From positions 1 through 64,000 of the forward strand of contig JANXVZ010000024.1 of the NCBI GenBank assembly GCA_025351405.1: 64,000 nucleotides of DNA, written 5' to 3'. Of the stretch, positions 16,934 through 24,822 are shown piece by piece (position 1 is the first letter of the stretch; every line of letters begins with the position of its first letter). Under the pieces are notes generated by a model that was not told the DNA's origin, made no database searches, and saw only the letters and a program-made list of their open reading frames with translations. Position numbers and translations under genes: made by a program. This stretch comes from Sphingomonadales bacterium (lineage in GTDB: Bacteria; Pseudomonadota; Alphaproteobacteria; Sphingomonadales; Sphingomonadaceae).

Positions 16934-17643
16934 TCGTCGGGGTCCCGGCATTCGATGGTCTGGCGGCACTCACCCGGTTCAGCCTTGCCGCGGTGCGTCC
17001 GCTGGCCATGCTGGCGCTGTTGCCGCCGCTCGCCGGCGCGGCCCTGCCATGGCGGGCGCGGCTGGCGCTGGCATCGGCGCTGGCGGTTTTCACGGCATTT
17101 GCCACGGATGTGCGGCTGGATGCGACGATGATCCCGGCCGAGATGCTGGCGGGGTTGCTGGCGGGCATTGCGGTGGCAGTGGCGTTTGCGGCCGCGACGA
17201 TGGCGGGGGAAGTGGCGGCGCAGATCATCGGCCTGGGCTTTGCCAGCTTTGCCACGGGCAATGGCAGCGCTTCGGTGATCGGTGGGCTGTATTCGGCGCT
17301 GATGTGGCTGGCATTCCTCGCCAACGACGGGCATTTGCGGGTGTTTTCGGGGCTGGTTTCGGGCGAAGACGTGCTGCCGCCGGGCGAAATGTCGCTGCCC
17401 CGGGTGGCAGCCTATGGCGCCGTCATGTTCGCGGGCGCCCTCAGGATCGCGCTGCCGATGGTCAGCCTTTTGCTGCTCGGCAACCTGCTGGTGGCGGTGG
17501 CGACGCGATCGGCGCCGCAACTGGGGGCGATGTCGATCGGCCCCGCGGCGTTGCTGCTGGCGTTCATATGGTCGTTGCCGCCGCTGTTCGAAACGCTGGC
17601 ATCCCGCGCGGTGGTGACCCTGTCCAGCGCGATGGCGCTCTGA
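16930..17643 (+). CDS. fliR: Flagellar export gate protein FliR
   Basis: Polytopic protein completing the FliPQR gate. The 237 residues are largely hydrophobic with about five or six helices. Family features include the early R-x-x-A-M-L-A-L-L-P, the M-A-G-E-V-A-A-Q-I-I-G-L-G-F-A segment (about 90-105), and L-L-L-G-N-L-L-V-A-V-A-T-R-S-A-P-Q-L in the last third. The start is GTG 16930, overlapping the fliQ stop. The TGATG junction joins it to flhB. Confidence 0.93.
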   Translation: MIVGVPAFDGLAALTRFSLAAVRPLAMLALLPPLAGAALPWRARLALASALAVFTAFATDVRLDATMIPAEMLAGLLAGIAVAVAFAAATMAGEVAAQIIGLGFASFATGNGSASVIGGLYSALMWLAFLANDGHLRVFSGLVSGEDVLPPGEMSLPRVAAYGAVMFAGALRIALPMVSLLLLGNLLVAVATRSAPQLGAMSIGPAALLLAFIWSLPPLFETLASRAVVTLSSAMAL

Positions 17644-18782
17644 TGGCCGATAGCGACGCCGAACGCAGCCAGGCACCGACCCAGAAGCGCCGCGACCAGG
17701 CGCGGGACGATGGGAACATCTGGCAACCACGCGAAATCGGCGCCGCTTCGGCGCTGGTTGTCGCGGCGCTCGCGGCGATGTTGGCGGGCCCCGCGCTTTG
17801 GCACGCCATGGCGACCCTGCTGGAGAAAACCCTCGATGGCGCCGCGCCCGGGCGAGATGATAACTTGCAGGTCGCGGCGTTGCTGCCGCCACTGCTGCGA
17901 CCATGGACGCTGGTTGCCGGCCTTGGCGCGATGGTGACGCTGCTCAGCGCCGGGCTGCTGCTGGCGGCATCGCGCCACGTGTCGCTGTCGGCGCTGGCGC
18001 CCAAGCCTGCCCGGCTCGACCCCCTTGCCGGGCTGGGGCGCATCTTTTCCCGGGCTGGCCTCGCCGGGGCGGGCACGGCGGTGCTTAAGCTGGGCGGCAT
18101 CGCCGGCATGGCGCTGATCGTGCTGCCGCCGCTGGTGCCGCGCCTTGCCAACATCGGCGAGGATGGCGGCGGGCTGGCGGTGGTCGGCGGCGCCATCGCG
18201 CGGCTGCTGGGCGCGGCGGCCTTGACTCTCGGCGTCGTTGCCGTCGCCGATGCCGCAATGTCCTTCGTGCTGCGTGAAAGCAAGCTGAAGATGAGCCTTG
18301 ACGAGGTCCGACGCGAAAATCGGCAGGACAATGGCTCGCCGGAGGTAAAGGCTGCGATCCGGCGCATCCAGTTCGCCAACGCGACGCGGCGGCTGCGGAC
18401 ATCGCTGGCCGATGCATCGGTCGTGGTGGTCAATCCGGTGCACTTTGCCGTTGCCATGCGCTATCGCCCCGGCGAGGATGCAGCGCCGGTCGTGCTCGAA
18501 AAGGGCCGGCTGGAAGCAGCGCAGGCGATCATCGCCGTGGCGCGCGAGATGCAGCTCCCGGTGATACGCACGCCGCGCCTGGCCCGGGCGCTGTTCTTCA
18601 CCGCCAGGCCCGGCGAGCCGGTGCGCGAGGAATTGTTCGGCGCGGTCGCCACCATCCTGGCGTTTGTCATGCGCTTCGATGCCCCGGACGCAGACGATGC
18701 GCCGCCGGTATTCGTCCCGCCCGATTTCGATTTCGACGAGAACGGTGCCCGCCGCAAGGCCGGCGCGCCGCTGCCGTTATAA
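17643..18782 (+). CDS. flhB: Flagellar export switch protein FlhB with an N-P-V-H cleavage motif
   Basis: Export-gate protein whose cytoplasmic domain autocleaves between Asn and Pro of N-P-T-H to switch from hook to filament substrates. The 379 residues have four membrane segments after the basic Q-K-R-R-D-Q-A-R-x-x-G-N-I start, then a linker with M-S-L-D-E-V-R-R-E-N. The autocleavage site here reads V-V-V-N-P-V-H-F-A-V-A-M-R-Y: Val replaces the conserved Thr. Asn, Pro and His are kept. It follows fliR directly and ends about eight bases before fliD. Confidence 0.94.
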   Translation: MADSDAERSQAPTQKRRDQARDDGNIWQPREIGAASALVVAALAAMLAGPALWHAMATLLEKTLDGAAPGRDDNLQVAALLPPLLRPWTLVAGLGAMVTLLSAGLLLAASRHVSLSALAPKPARLDPLAGLGRIFSRAGLAGAGTAVLKLGGIAGMALIVLPPLVPRLANIGEDGGGLAVVGGAIARLLGAAALTLGVVAVADAAMSFVLRESKLKMSLDEVRRENRQDNGSPEVKAAIRRIQFANATRRLRTSLADASVVVVNPVHFAVAMRYRPGEDAAPVVLEKGRLEAAQAIIAVAREMQLPVIRTPRLARALFFTARPGEPVREELFGAVATILAFVMRFDAPDADDAPPVFVPPDFDFDENGARRKAGAPLPL

Positions 18783-18790
18783 GGCCTGCA

Positions 18791-20182
18791 ATGAGCGTCT
18801 TCACGTCCCTCGGCATCGGTTCGGGCATCGACACCAAGGCGTTGATCGATGGGCTGGTCGCTGCCGAAACATCGGCCAGGAAATCGCCGCTGACAACGCG
18901 ATCGACCGCGCTCGATGCACAGATCTCGGCGCTGGGCCAGACGCGATCGGCGTTGCAGGGCATAGCGACTTCGCTCAGCAATCGTGTCGGCAGCGGGGCG
19001 CTTGGACTGCAACCCTCGACCAGCGACGCCTCGACGGTCGGTATCGATCGCTTCGGCACCGGGCCGACGGCTGCATTTTCGGCGCAACTCGGCATTGCCA
19101 GCCTCGCTGCCGGGCAGCGGCTGGTGGCGCCGTCACTGGCGTCCACGGCGGCGCCGGTTGGGCTGGGCACGCTGACCATCGGCTTTGGCCGGCGCAACGG
19201 CAATGCCGATGGCAGTTTCACGTTTGCCGCCGGAACCCGGCCGCCGGTCGACATCGTTATCGACGCGGCCAACAACAGCCTGACCGGCCTGCGCGACGCG
19301 ATCAATGCGGCAGGCGCACCGATCGCCGCCACGATCGTCGGCAACGCCGGCAGCGCAACATTGTCGATCAAGGCGCGTGACGGCGCCGATTGGGGCTTTG
19401 TCATCAGTGCCGCGGGTGATGCCGATATCGGGCGTTTTTCCTATACGCCCGGCGATCCGCGGATGACGCTGGCGAGCAGCGCCGCCGATGCCAGCCTCAG
19501 CCTTGACGGTATCGCCGTGACGAGGGACAGCAACAGCATCACCGACCTTGTGCCCGGCACGATGTTGACCCTGCGCAAGCCCGGCAACGCGCAACTGGCA
19601 GCAACGCGCGACACGGCGCCGCTCGCCGCGACTGTCGCCGACCTTGCCGGCACGCTGACCGCGATGCGGGGTCTGATCGCCGATTTTCGCAAGGTTGCGA
19701 CCAATACCGATCCAGCCGGCGCGCTTGCCGCCGATCCAACCGCCCGCGCCATGGACCAGCGCATCACCAGCCTGATCAGCGCCGCCATCCCCGAAGCCAA
19801 TGGGCTTCGACTGCGCGATCTGGGCGTTTCGATCAGTCGCACCGGCGAAATCAGCTATGACGCAACCCGGCTGGCCGCGCTGCCGGCCAACCGCATCGGC
19901 GACGCCGAAACCCTGCTCCGCACCATCGCCGGTCCGGCGCAGGGCAAGGCCCTACGGCTCCAGGCCATCGCCGACCTTGCCGCGCCGGCCACCGACGGCC
20001 TGGCCAAGCGCCGCCAGCAGGTCACCGATCTGATCGCCAAGGCCGATACGCGGCTGACGATGTATCGCGACCAGCTCACCCGCCAGTACGCGGCGATGGA
20101 ACAGGCGGTTGCCGCGTCAAAGGCCGTCGGCACGGCGCTCGACCAGCAAGTCAAGGCCTGGTACGGCACCGGCAACAACTGA
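18791..20182 (+). CDS. fliD: Flagellar filament cap protein FliD (hook-associated protein 2)
   Basis: Exported cap that folds flagellin subunits at the filament tip. The N-terminus has the FliD signature S-L-G-I-G-S-G-I-D-T-K-A-L-I-D-G-L-V (about 5-22). The protein has long coiled-coil ends and a beta-rich centre, and ends with a helical segment containing R-R-Q-Q-V-T-D-L-I-A-K and Y-R-D-Q-L-T-R-Q-Y-A-A-M-E. The 463-residue length is normal. It is the last gene of the plus-strand cluster. Flagellin, hook, rod, flhA and motor genes are not in the window. Confidence 0.93.
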   Translation: MSVFTSLGIGSGIDTKALIDGLVAAETSARKSPLTTRSTALDAQISALGQTRSALQGIATSLSNRVGSGALGLQPSTSDASTVGIDRFGTGPTAAFSAQLGIASLAAGQRLVAPSLASTAAPVGLGTLTIGFGRRNGNADGSFTFAAGTRPPVDIVIDAANNSLTGLRDAINAAGAPIAATIVGNAGSATLSIKARDGADWGFVISAAGDADIGRFSYTPGDPRMTLASSAADASLSLDGIAVTRDSNSITDLVPGTMLTLRKPGNAQLAATRDTAPLAATVADLAGTLTAMRGLIADFRKVATNTDPAGALAADPTARAMDQRITSLISAAIPEANGLRLRDLGVSISRTGEISYDATRLAALPANRIGDAETLLRTIAGPAQGKALRLQAIADLAAPATDGLAKRRQQVTDLIAKADTRLTMYRDQLTRQYAAMEQAVAASKAVGTALDQQVKAWYGTGNN

Positions 20183-20187
20183 CGACG

Positions 20188-21273
20188 CTATGCGGCCGAA
20201 ATCTGCAGGCGCCGCATTTTTTCGATGAGCGTGGTACGCTGCAGCCCCAGCAGTTTTGCGGTCGCGGCGACGGCACCTCCGGACGCGTTGAGCGCCTCGA
20301 TGATATAGGCTTCCTCGAGTTCGTTGAGCAGCCGCTTGAGATCGATCCCGCCGTTGCCGATATTGATTGCAGGAAAAGCCGCCGCAGCGCGGCCGGCAGG
20401 CGTGGCGGTGTTGGCCATGGGGCTTTTGCTTACAGGGCTGTTGTTCCTAGGGCTGTTGCTCATTGGGCTATGGCTCATGGGGCTGCTGTCCATGGCGCCG
20501 TGGCGCAGCAAGCGCGGCAGCTTGTCCGGCCCCAGGACCTCGCCGGGAAAATGCGCCTGGGCCCGCTCCACAAGGTTCTTCAGCTCACGCACATTGCCCG
20601 GCCAGGCAAGGCCCATCAGCGCGGTCAGCGCGCGGGCATCGAAAGAAACAGGCGCGCCCGAAAGTCGCGCCGCGAAATGTTCGATCAGCAGCGGCAGGTC
20701 CTCGATACGCTCGGCGAGGGCCGGCATCTCGATGCGCACGACGTCGAGGCGGTACATCAGGTCGGCACGGAAGCGACCGCGATCGATCGCGGCGAACAGG
20801 TCGACGCTGGTGGCAGCAATCAGCCGTACGTCGACCGCGACCGGCAGCATCCCGCCGACCCGCTCGACAATACGGGTTTCAAGCGTTCGCAGCAGCTTGG
20901 CCTGCATTTCCGATGCCATGTCGCCGACTTCGTCGAGGAAAAGCGTGCCGCGGTGCGCAGCTTCGAAACGCCCGGCGCGAGCCTTGACCGCGCCGGTGAA
21001 TGCGCCGGCTTCATGCCCGAACATCTCGCTTTCGAGCAGGTCGCGCGCGACGGCCGCACAGTTCAGTGCGACGAACGGCTGGGCGGCACGGCAGCTGCAT
21101 TGGTGCAAAAGCTGCGCCACGACGTCCTTGCCCGATCCCGACGGCCCGGTGATCAGCACCGATGCCGATGAATCGGCGATGTGTTCGATTTCCTCGCGTA
21201 TTCCCGTAATCGATGCGCTTTGCCCGACGAGGCAGGCAAGTTGTGTCGCAGCTCTCCGCTGGCGCTGGGGCAT
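20188..21273 (-). CDS. Second sigma54-dependent activator, receiver-less
   Basis: AAA+ enhancer-binding protein that begins almost directly with its ATPase domain: Walker A G-P-S-G-S-G-K (43-49), G-A-F-T-G-A (90-95), Walker B L-F-L-D-E-V, and W-P-G-N-V-R-E-L. A spacer made of a degenerate x-x-S-P-M pentapeptide repeat follows (about 260-285), then a Fis-type helix-turn-helix with A-A-T-A-K-L-L-G-L-Q-R-T-T-L-I-E-K-M. ATG 21273 was chosen over an in-frame TTG at 21279. It is convergent with fliD with five bases between stops. It is likely a partner or antagonist of the first activator; activity must be controlled without a receiver domain. Confidence 0.88.
   Translation of the reverse strand: MPQRQRRAATQLACLVGQSASITGIREEIEHIADSSASVLITGPSGSGKDVVAQLLHQCSCRAAQPFVALNCAAVARDLLESEMFGHEAGAFTGAVKARAGRFEAAHRGTLFLDEVGDMASEMQAKLLRTLETRIVERVGGMLPVAVDVRLIAATSVDLFAAIDRGRFRADLMYRLDVVRIEMPALAERIEDLPLLIEHFAARLSGAPVSFDARALTALMGLAWPGNVRELKNLVERAQAHFPGEVLGPDKLPRLLRHGAMDSSPMSHSPMSNSPRNNSPVSKSPMANTATPAGRAAAAFPAINIGNGGIDLKRLLNELEEAYIIEALNASGGAVAATAKLLGLQRTTLIEKMRRLQISAA
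20420..20494. repeat. Five tandem copies of a 15-base repeat inside the second activator gene
   Basis: Five adjacent 15-base units all begin GGGCT and share the form GGGCTNTTGCTCAT with substitutions (starts 20420, 20435, 20450, 20465, 20480). On the coding (minus) strand they encode a pentapeptide repeat of type S-N-S-P-M in the linker between the AAA+ and DNA-binding domains. The unit length keeps frame, so copy-number change would alter linker length without breaking the gene. Confidence 0.8.
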
Positions 21274-21425
21274 GTACAAGTCCGATACATTGGTAAATGA
21301 AGTGTAAACACACGACGCGTATCAGTCTGCAGCCCTCCAGCAGCTTGCGCATGACTGTAAAGCACTGCAAAACCAGCGGATATAAAAACGTTGCCGAAAT
21401 GACCGGGGATTTGACCTTGAACACC

Positions 21426-22247
21426 ATGAATAACAGCCGTTTCGGAGTAGAAAATCTTTGTCTCCGGATTGTTACCGCCAGTCGTGGTTGGCCAGAGGCA
21501 GGACCGGGCTGGCAATTCGACCGCCAACCGCTTGAATCGCTGATGTCGCTCTCGGGGCAGGGCGGAGATTGCCTTTTGTGCGAAAGTGGCGATCTGGCGG
21601 CAATCCCTGTGGATGAATTGCGGCGATCACCGATGCCTTTGGTATTGGCAATCGATTCTACCAGCGAAGCCGACGCCGGTGCACTCGACATGGCCGATGG
21701 TTTTGTCTTTGCCGATGATGACGCGGCAACGCTCGGTGCGGTGTTCGAGGCGGTGACACGGGGTGAGGCCAGCGCCTACCGGGTCCGCGATTTCTCCGAT
21801 GGCACGGCACGGACCATCAACGCGCTGTCGGCGGAGGCGGGGCGAATTGCCGAAGCGCTCGCCCGCCTGGCCGAACGCGAACGGCGCGACGACGCGGTGA
21901 CGCCGATCGATGCGGCGCTGGTGCGCCGGCTGTTGCGCAGCCGCCGCGATCGTGATCGCTTCTTCCCGGCCGATATCTTTGCCGATCCGGCCTGGGACAT
22001 GTTGCTCGACCTGACCGCGGCGCGGCTGGAAGCCAAGGTGGTGCCGGTGTCGAGCCTGTGCATTGCCGCCGCCGTCCCGACGACGACGGCGCTGCGCTGG
22101 ATCCGCAGCCTGACCGAAGCCGGGTTGTTCGAGCGGCGCACCGACCCCAGCGATGCGCGGCGCACCCATATCAGCCTGTCGGAACAGGCAGCGGCGGCTA
22201 TGGTCGACTATCTGCGGCTGTTCAGCAGCGCCTGGGCGCCGCGCTGA
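21426..22247 (+). CDS. MarR-like winged-helix regulator with an N-terminal receiver-like domain
   Basis: The C-terminal half (about 150-270) is a MarR-type winged helix: L-T-A-A-R-L-E-A, then V-P-T-T-T-A-L-R-W-I-R-S-L-T-E-A-G-L-F-E-R-R-x-D-P-S-D-A-R-R, the recognition helix and wing. The N-terminal half alternates strands and helices like a receiver but lacks a clear phosphorylation Asp cluster. Starts at 21297, 21399 and 21426 are possible. 21426 leaves a roughly 150-base AT-richer region, with TATAAA near 21380, for divergent promoters shared with the second sigma54 activator. Target genes are unknown; location suggests a link to motility. Confidence 0.75.
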   Translation: MNNSRFGVENLCLRIVTASRGWPEAGPGWQFDRQPLESLMSLSGQGGDCLLCESGDLAAIPVDELRRSPMPLVLAIDSTSEADAGALDMADGFVFADDDAATLGAVFEAVTRGEASAYRVRDFSDGTARTINALSAEAGRIAEALARLAERERRDDAVTPIDAALVRRLLRSRRDRDRFFPADIFADPAWDMLLDLTAARLEAKVVPVSSLCIAAAVPTTTALRWIRSLTEAGLFERRTDPSDARRTHISLSEQAAAAMVDYLRLFSSAWAPR

Positions 22248-22285
22248 ACAGCGGGCATCATCGCGGGTGTCGCAAGGCGCCTGGG

Positions 22286-23275
22286 CTATCTTGCCGGCGG
22301 CGAACTGGAGGAACCGCCCGCGATGCCCTCCAGCAGCGCCGTCACCGGTGCCAGCGCGCGGTCGGGCGCCTCCTCCATCGGCACATGGCCGACATGATCG
22401 AGAATGACCACCCTTGCATTCGGCAACCCCTGAGCGAACCACGCCGCCGACGCCGCCGGGATCAACTGGTCGTCGCGACCCCACAGGATCAGCGTCGGCG
22501 CAGTGATCCTCGCCAGCAGCGCGCCGTCATCGACGCTGTGATAGCCGGCAAAGCGATCGAGCGTGGCGGCGCGGTTGCCGGGATAGCGCAGCAATTCCCA
22601 ATAGCGGTCGATCATCGCCGGGGTTACACGTGATTTGTCGGTGAAGGCCGCCGGGATCGATTGCGAGATCAGCCATCGCGGCGTTATCGAGGCGGCGATA
22701 TCGCGAAGGCCCGGCGTGCGAGCGATGCGAAAGCCCAGGGGCGGGGAGCTGCTGCCCGGATCCGGCTGGCCTGCCGCATCGACCAGTACCAGCGCGGCGA
22801 CACGCTCCGGGTGGAGCGCGGCATAGTGCCAGGCCACGCCGCCGCCCATCGAATTGCCGGCAAGGATGAAGCGCTTGAGGCCAAGATGATCGACAACGGC
22901 CTGCGTTACCCCGACATAGGCGGCAGTCGAATAATCGCGTGATGGCACCGGGCCCGAAAGGCCATGCCCCGGAAAATCGAAGCTGATGACACGATATCGG
23001 GATTTCAGTCGCGCGACCCAGGGTTCCCAAGTGTGAACCGAAGCGTTCGAGCCGTGGAGGAGCACGACAGCCACCCCATCGCGAACACCTTCATCGCGCA
23101 GATGGACGACGGTGCCCGGCGCCAGTGCCACATACTGCGAGGCCGGACTGCCGTATTTGGCACGCAGCGTGGCGACGGGAATGTCGGGCACTCGAAATAC
23201 CGCCCAGAGCACGAGCAGCAGCGCCACCAGCGCGCCGACCATAATGAGCGCGAGGCGGCCGATACGCAGCGCCAT
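22286..23275 (-). CDS. Membrane-anchored alpha/beta hydrolase
   Basis: A 329-residue alpha/beta-fold hydrolase with one N-terminal membrane helix (about 5-28), so probably anchored with its catalytic domain in the periplasm. The oxyanion segment H-G-S-N-A-S, nucleophile elbow G-N-S-M-G-G (catalytic Ser), Asp in L-W-G-R-D-D and His in D-H-V-G-H form a full catalytic set. Its ATG overlaps the stop of the upstream P450 gene (TAATG), so the two are coupled. The substrate is unknown. Pairing with the P450 beside the carotenoid genes suggests work on a hydroxylated or esterified terpenoid. Confidence 0.85.
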   Translation of the reverse strand: MALRIGRLALIMVGALVALLLVLWAVFRVPDIPVATLRAKYGSPASQYVALAPGTVVHLRDEGVRDGVAVVLLHGSNASVHTWEPWVARLKSRYRVISFDFPGHGLSGPVPSRDYSTAAYVGVTQAVVDHLGLKRFILAGNSMGGGVAWHYAALHPERVAALVLVDAAGQPDPGSSSPPLGFRIARTPGLRDIAASITPRWLISQSIPAAFTDKSRVTPAMIDRYWELLRYPGNRAATLDRFAGYHSVDDGALLARITAPTLILWGRDDQLIPAASAAWFAQGLPNARVVILDHVGHVPMEEAPDRALAPVTALLEGIAGGSSSSPPAR

Positions 23276-24654
23276 TACAGGGCCACGATCCGCAGCGGCA
23301 GGCCATCCTTGGGCTTGGGGATTGGGAACATGGCGAATTCGCCTTTGTAGCCCGGCGCCAGTTCGATGCGATTCTGGCTGAGCAATGCGAAGAAAAATGC
23401 CTTCACCTGCATATAGGCAAAGTGCAGCCCCAGGCACATGTGACCGCCGCCGCCGAACGGCACCCAGGCATATTTGTGGCGGCCCCTCGAATTTTCCGCG
23501 GTGAAGCGCAGCGGGTCGAACCGGTCGGGGTCCGGCCAGACATCGGGCATCCGGTGGGTCACCATCGGCGTGATGCCGATGTGCGAGCCGGCCGGGATAT
23601 GGTGGTTCATGAACACGAAGTCCTTGATCGCGCGGCGTGGCATCGATGGCACCGGCGGGATGAGCCGCAGCGATTCCTTGAACACCATCTCAATGGTTTC
23701 GAGGCGCCCCAGGGCTTCATAGGTCAGCTCGCCGCCGGTTTCGGCTTTGACCGCGCCGATTTCTGCACGGATGCGATCCTGCCATTCGGGGTGAAGCCCG
23801 AGGAAATGCACCATCGAGGAGATCGACGAGGTGGTGGTGTCGTGCGCCGCCATCATCAGGAAGTTCATATGGTCGATGATTTCCTGATCGGTCAGCAGGA
23901 CGCCATCCTCGTTCGTGGCGTTGCAGATCTGGCTGAAGATATCATCGCCGGGCACGCCGCGCCGCTTGGGAATCTCGCGGCCAAAGAATTCGCACAGGAA
24001 CTTGCGCCCTTGCACGCCGCGCCGCATCTGGGTGAACGGCAATGGCTTGCGGATGATGCCGGTCGCGGCCAGCACCATGTCGACGAACGCCCGGTTGATC
24101 TTGTCGGCATCCGGGCCCCAGGGCACGCCGAGGAACGAGGCGGCGGCAAGGTCGAGCGTCAGGGCCTTGATGGCGGGGTAGAATTTGAATTCGCCGCTGT
24201 TCGGCCATTTGGCGATGCCGCGGGCAATGCCCGATTGCAGCTCATTGAAATAATGCTTCATCGGCTCGGTCTTGAAGGCTACCGACAGGGTCTTGCGATG
24301 GACGCGATGTTCATCGAAATCCATCAGCATCAAACCGCGCGGAAAGACATTTTCCAGCACCGGGTTCCAACCCAGCGACGAAGAGAAGATCTTGTCCTTG
24401 TTGAACATCACCAGCTCGTTTGCCTCGGGGCCGATCAGCGAGACGCCCCAGCCGCCGAAATCCTGACGGCGCACGACGCGCCCATGCAGGTTGTACATGG
24501 CGAGGCTCGATGCGAGCGGGTCCTTGAGGAAATTGATCGTCCGCAGCATCTGGCTGCGCACCGGCATCATGCCGGGCAGATGTGCCAGATCGGCAAAGCT
24601 CGGCTCCGGCAGGTCGGCCGGAATGAAGGCGGAACCGGATATGGGGGCATTCAT
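23275..24654 (-). CDS. Cytochrome P450 adjacent to the carotenoid genes
   Basis: Heme monooxygenase of 459 residues with all core motifs: I-helix A-A-H-D-T-T-T-S-S (about 265), K-helix E-S-L-R, and the heme loop F-G-G-G-G-H-M-C-L-G with proximal Cys407. No membrane anchor is visible, as is usual for soluble bacterial P450s; it needs separate redox partners, none of which are nearby. It is divergent from crtY across about 170 bases and coupled to the alpha/beta hydrolase. Some bacterial P450s hydroxylate carotenoid rings, and position makes a carotenoid or related isoprenoid substrate plausible but unproven. The frame extends upstream over crtY, but ATG 24654 gives the natural N-terminus. Confidence 0.9.
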   Translation of the reverse strand: MNAPISGSAFIPADLPEPSFADLAHLPGMMPVRSQMLRTINFLKDPLASSLAMYNLHGRVVRRQDFGGWGVSLIGPEANELVMFNKDKIFSSSLGWNPVLENVFPRGLMLMDFDEHRVHRKTLSVAFKTEPMKHYFNELQSGIARGIAKWPNSGEFKFYPAIKALTLDLAAASFLGVPWGPDADKINRAFVDMVLAATGIIRKPLPFTQMRRGVQGRKFLCEFFGREIPKRRGVPGDDIFSQICNATNEDGVLLTDQEIIDHMNFLMMAAHDTTTSSISSMVHFLGLHPEWQDRIRAEIGAVKAETGGELTYEALGRLETIEMVFKESLRLIPPVPSMPRRAIKDFVFMNHHIPAGSHIGITPMVTHRMPDVWPDPDRFDPLRFTAENSRGRHKYAWVPFGGGGHMCLGLHFAYMQVKAFFFALLSQNRIELAPGYKGEFAMFPIPKPKDGLPLRIVAL

Positions 24655-24716
24655 CGTTGATCTCCGGAAAATACGGAGGCTTGATACGCAATTGGGCCCC
24701 GGCACGCAACGGTAAC

Positions 24717-24740
24717 GGTTGCGGCCACGGTTGCGGCCAC
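24717..24740. repeat. 12-base tandem repeat in the P450/crtY divergent promoter region
   Basis: GGTTGCGGCCAC occurs twice back to back (24717-24728 and 24729-24740), preceded by a shorter similar piece (GGTAAC). It lies in the only shared upstream region of the two divergent carotenoid-locus transcripts, so it may be a paired binding site. Confidence 0.6.
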
Positions 24741-24822
24741 AATCGCATCCGGCGATCGGTGATGGTCGCATTGCCGCACGCGGGGTTTCGCCATCGCCAT
24801 TCCCTGCTAATGACGAAGAACA

